Below are positions 61,566 to 64,000 of a DNA stretch of 64,000 nt, piece by piece. A program made the translations under genes and the position numbers. Where the stretch lies: contig CALUPU010000008.1 in NCBI GenBank assembly GCA_944322725.1, forward strand, positions 19,189-83,188. Reading direction: 5' to 3'. The DNA is from Candidatus Gastranaerophilales bacterium (lineage in GTDB: Bacteria; Cyanobacteriota; Vampirovibrionia; Gastranaerophilales; Gastranaerophilaceae). The notes beneath the pieces are model-generated. The model had not been told where the DNA came from, searched no databases, and saw only the letters and a program-made list of their open reading frames with translations. Numbering within the stretch: the first letter of the stretch is position 1; each line of letters begins with the position of its first letter.

Positions 61566-62317
61566 TGACTTTAGCTATTGCAATTACGGGTAAAAGCGGA
61601 AGCGGTAAAACTACGGTTACAAAGAATTTTGTCAAAGTTCTGAAAGAAACCTACCCTGATAAATCCATACTGCTTTTTGATAACGACCTGTCTACAGAAC
61701 TTGCGCACAGCTACGGTATGGATGTCAGAAACACTATCTACGGCATCAGAAGCGGAAAACACGAATATAAAACAGGTATCCCTTCCCGTATGACAAAACA
61801 GGAATACATTGAATGGGCACTGGAGGATATACTTGTTGAGGTAGAAGAAAATGTTGACCTGCTTGTATCTTGGCTTGTTCCGTCAAAAGACTGCCGCTGT
61901 CCTATTACCGGACTTATGGCAGAGGCGGTGGAAAAGCTTATCAACCAGTATGATATAGTCGTATTTGACTGCGAATTTGACCTGAAATACCTTCACCAGC
62001 TTGTTGATATACCGATGGATGTTACTTTGATTATTGCAAATGCTACGGAAGAATCCATCTTCCTCGCACAGCGTATAGAGGAATTTTCCGCAAAATATGC
62101 TGCAGGCGGACAGATGGCTCTGATATTAAATAACGTGGATAATGTTCAGTATAATAAAATACAGGATTATTTAAGCAAATACAGTCTTGAAGTGCTGGGC
62201 GTAATTCCTAAGGATAAAGAACTTGCCGAACATTCCATTGATAAAAATTCAAAAGTGGTGGAAGATGCAATAAAGTCTCTGTATTTTAGATTAAACTTAC
62301 CCCAGACAAGGAACTGA
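61565..62317 (+). CDS. CooC-like P-loop ATPase
   Basis: A 250-residue MinD/SIMIBI-class ATPase. The deviant Walker A is ITGKSGSGKTTVTKN (7-21), with the invariant first Lys at position 10. Walker-B-like IVVFDCEFDL and LILNNVD (switch and base-recognition) follow. A CRCPITG motif with two Cys (~118) resembles the metal-binding Cys pair of CooC, which inserts nickel in CO dehydrogenase. It is coupled by TAATG to the UROD/MetE-like gene. It probably activates or loads a metal or corrinoid protein. Confidence 0.75.
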   Translation: MTLAIAITGKSGSGKTTVTKNFVKVLKETYPDKSILLFDNDLSTELAHSYGMDVRNTIYGIRSGKHEYKTGIPSRMTKQEYIEWALEDILVEVEENVDLLVSWLVPSKDCRCPITGLMAEAVEKLINQYDIVVFDCEFDLKYLHQLVDIPMDVTLIIANATEESIFLAQRIEEFSAKYAAGGQMALILNNVDNVQYNKIQDYLSKYSLEVLGVIPKDKELAEHSIDKNSKVVEDAIKSLYFRLNLPQTRN

Positions 62318-62318
62318 T

Positions 62319-63158
62319 ATGACAACTTTGATTGAAGGCAAAACAGTAGCACAAAAAATATTTGATAATCTCGCACACGAGATTTCTTTGCTTGAAAAAA
62401 AACCGTCGCTTGCGGTAATTATTGTCGGTGATGACCCTGCAAGCAAGATATATGTCAATTTAAAAAAGAAAAAAGCACACGAACTCGGCATAACATCACA
62501 GGTCATTGAACTAGACGAATCCGTTTCCGAGCAGGAACTTCTTAAAAAAATCGACTCTTTGAACAATGACCCGGCTGTTAATGCAATACTCGTACAAATG
62601 CCTTTGCCCGAACATATTAATCCCGTTAATGTTATCGAAAAGATTAATCCGCTAAAAGATGTGGATTGCTTTCATCCGTATAATATCGGCAGAATCGCAA
62701 CGGGAAACAAATCGTATGTCTATCCATGCACGCCTAAAGGTATCTTTAGACTGCTTGATTTTTATAACATACCGGTTGAAGGCAAACACGCTGTTGTTGT
62801 CGGACGTTCAAACATTGTCGGCAGACCTCTGGCACAAATGCTCTTGAATGAAAATGCTACCGTAACAATCTGCCACAGCAGGACAAAGAATCTTTCGGAA
62901 ATTACAAAAACTGCTGATATATTAATAAGCGCTGCGGGCTGCCCTGCTCTTATTAAAAAAGATATGGTCAAAGACGGTGCTGTTGTTATTGATGTTGGTA
63001 TTAACAGAAAAAGCGACGGCAAACTATGCGGTGATGTGGATTTTGAAAACGTAAAAGAAAAAGCTTCTTTTATTACTCCCGTACCCGGCGGAGTCGGTCC
63101 GATGACTATCTGCTCTTTGATGTGCAATACAATGGATTTATTTAAACTTCAAAACTAG
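62319..63158 (+). CDS. folD: Methylenetetrahydrofolate dehydrogenase/cyclohydrolase
   Basis: A 279-residue bifunctional folate enzyme that interconverts methylene-, methenyl- and formyl-tetrahydrofolate. SLAVIIVGDDPASKIYVNLKK contains the catalytic Lys/Tyr site, VQMPLPEHI and KDVDCFHPYNIGRI follow. VVVGRSNIVGRPLAQMLLNE is the NADP site, and PVPGGVGPMTICSLM is the C-terminal signature. It follows the CooC-like gene by one base, and the three genes form one operon. Confidence 0.97.
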   Translation: MTTLIEGKTVAQKIFDNLAHEISLLEKKPSLAVIIVGDDPASKIYVNLKKKKAHELGITSQVIELDESVSEQELLKKIDSLNNDPAVNAILVQMPLPEHINPVNVIEKINPLKDVDCFHPYNIGRIATGNKSYVYPCTPKGIFRLLDFYNIPVEGKHAVVVGRSNIVGRPLAQMLLNENATVTICHSRTKNLSEITKTADILISAAGCPALIKKDMVKDGAVVIDVGINRKSDGKLCGDVDFENVKEKASFITPVPGGVGPMTICSLMCNTMDLFKLQN

Positions 63159-63207
63159 TTCCTAATACCAAATTTTATCCTCAAGGGTAAGCAATATCTG
63201 CTACAAT

Positions 63208-63238
63208 CCAAAGGTTGGATATATACTTTAACCTTTGG
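63208..63238 (+). promoter_or_regulatory. Hairpin before the peptidoglycan-binding-like gene
   Basis: CCAAAGGTT and AACCTTTGG are a perfect 9-bp inverted repeat with a 13-base loop ending nine bases before the ATG at 63248. The only Shine-Dalgarno-like sequence (TTTGGA) lies in its 3' arm, so folding would hide the start site. Confidence 0.45.
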
Positions 63239-63247
63239 AAAAATACT

Positions 63248-63769
63248 ATGCAAAAATCAAACATTGATACAGTGAAAGAAAAACTGTTTTCAACAGATCC
63301 CCTGTCACAAAAAATGAATGACGAAATCAGAAACAGCTTGAACAAAATGAGAGAGCAAAGGCTGAGACGCCTAAAACCATCACACTTTGAGGGGCAGGAA
63401 GACACTATTTCTGATGAGGAATATCAAAAAATAGCAGAACTTGCGGATTTTATTTCAGAGCATGTGCGCGAATCCGGCAAAGAACAGACAATATTGGACT
63501 TCCAAGCAGGCTTAAATTTGCTTAATGATTACAAAAAAGAGTCAATAATTGAGTCAAAAATTCAGTTAAAAGAGGATGGAGATTTTGGCAAGAAAACGCT
63601 GGCTGCACTTTTTGACATATTACAGAACTATCCGGTTGATGTTGTCAAAAGATTTGTAAAACTCGGAGCCATTAACAACCGGATTTGGAATACTAAGAAT
63701 AATCCAATGGTCGATACTGACAAAATAGTTTTACAAGTTACAGAAAAATTGGACGAAAGAGGATATTAA
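63248..63769 (+). CDS. Peptidoglycan-binding-like protein of unknown role
   Basis: A 173-residue hydrophilic protein. Residues 1-60 are charged helices (MNDEIRNSLNKMREQRLRRL). Residues ~85-165 resemble a peptidoglycan-binding-type repeat: LDFQAGLNLLNDY, IQLKEDGDFGKKTLAALF and FVKLGAINNRIWNTKNNP. No signal peptide is seen. The partial gene directly after it has a phage head-protein-like motif, so this may be a phage or toxin module. The start at 63248 is the first ATG after the hairpin. Confidence 0.65.
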   Translation: MQKSNIDTVKEKLFSTDPLSQKMNDEIRNSLNKMREQRLRRLKPSHFEGQEDTISDEEYQKIAELADFISEHVRESGKEQTILDFQAGLNLLNDYKKESIIESKIQLKEDGDFGKKTLAALFDILQNYPVDVVKRFVKLGAINNRIWNTKNNPMVDTDKIVLQVTEKLDERGY

Positions 63770-63770
63770 T

Positions 63771-64000
63771 ATGGGAAAGACTTTATACGGAAGAATAAGT
63801 AATTTAGACAATGTCGAATACGAATGGAAATCAGAACCGGGCGCCTGTGAACTTTGTCAAAAAATGAACGGTACAATTTATGACTCTGCAAATGACATTC
63901 CTGACAGACCTCATCCGAATTGCAAGTGTCACATTGAAATTTTGGAAAAAAACACAGACACAACAGACCCTATAGAAATACATAGAGAAAAAATTAAAGA
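63771..64000 (+). CDS. Partial protein with phage minor-head-like Cys/His motif
   Basis: The first 76 residues of a gene cut by the right edge. The sequence CELCQKMNGTIYDS, then IPDRPHPNCKCHIEI, holds a C-x2-C and HPNCKC arrangement. This arrangement is seen in the C-terminal part of Mu F-like phage head proteins, and in some toxins that share it. Here it lies near the N-terminus, which is unusual. It starts one base after the preceding stop. The rest is needed to decide between a phage protein and a secreted toxin. Confidence 0.55.
   Translation, partial: MGKTLYGRISNLDNVEYEWKSEPGACELCQKMNGTIYDSANDIPDRPHPNCKCHIEILEKNTDTTDPIEIHREKIK

Noticed and set aside
1..64000. Complete insertion sequences with transposase genes
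   Set aside because: No transposase, integrase or recombinase reading frame is present in the window; mobile signals are non-coding repeats only.

Overview
This AT-rich window reads as a chromosomal segment of an anaerobic, double-membraned (Gram-negative type) bacterium. Anaerobic traits are an oxygen-sensitive class III ribonucleotide reductase with its radical-SAM activase, a HemW-like protein and a CooC-like ATPase. KdsB implies lipopolysaccharide, and Dxr the MEP isoprenoid route. The GH57 branching enzyme, CHASE2-GGDEF protein, flagellar export-gate genes and many small lineage-specific proteins together suggest a gut non-photosynthetic cyanobacterial relative (Gastranaerophilales/Vampirovibrionia). 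That placement is inference; there is no rRNA here to confirm it.

Layout: 1-5.9 kb has the start of ileS, a soluble histidine kinase with a REC-GGDEF-REC partner, a divergent CHASE2 diguanylate cyclase, a BlaI-type repressor and a lipoprotein. 6-11.4 kb has adenine deaminase, then nrdDG behind a cobalamin riboswitch. 11.4-16.7 kb has gltX, bioG-bioC and holA-holB. 16.7-17.4 kb is a gene-poor stretch rich in repeats with a probable small RNA. 17.4-23.8 kb has an Asn-rich unknown protein, B12-dependent nrdJ, a GNAT-like protein, ruvB and kdsB. 23.9-27.9 kb is a compact flagellar/type III export cluster (FliM/N-like, FliO-like, FliP, FliQ, a secretin-N-like protein, FliR). 28-34.6 kb has a parvulin, an M24 peptidase, an rRNA methyltransferase, secD-secF and an XRE/zinc-ribbon protein. 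34.6-35.1 kb is a second repeat and small-RNA locus. 35-45 kb has ffh, dprA, a glycosyltransferase, yidD, hemW and proA-proB. 45-49 kb has an LCP ligase, hisG, mazG and a TPR protein. 49-58 kb, all minus strand, has an M16 peptidase, a rhodanese with the catalytic Cys replaced, MBL-fold and calcineurin-like hydrolases, tlyA and the branching enzyme. 58-64 kb has a HTH protein, dxr, a UROD/MetE-like protein with a CooC-like ATPase and folD, and at the right edge two proteins with a phage or cell-wall flavour.

Three things stand out. First, a family of ~111-120 bp double-hairpin repeats has four members here. One sits in frame inside nrdG, with stops removed and stems changed in a compensatory way, much like Rickettsia palindromic elements; another supplies the ribosome binding site of hisG. 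Second, the cobalamin riboswitch lies on the B12-independent reductase (nrdDG) while the B12-dependent reductase (nrdJ) sits 9 kb away without one, which predicts a B12-driven switch between DNA-precursor enzymes. Third, two unlinked loci share a promoter-like block, a pyrimidine-rich leader, an intrinsic terminator and a downstream direct-repeat-flanked element, and look like a small-RNA family.
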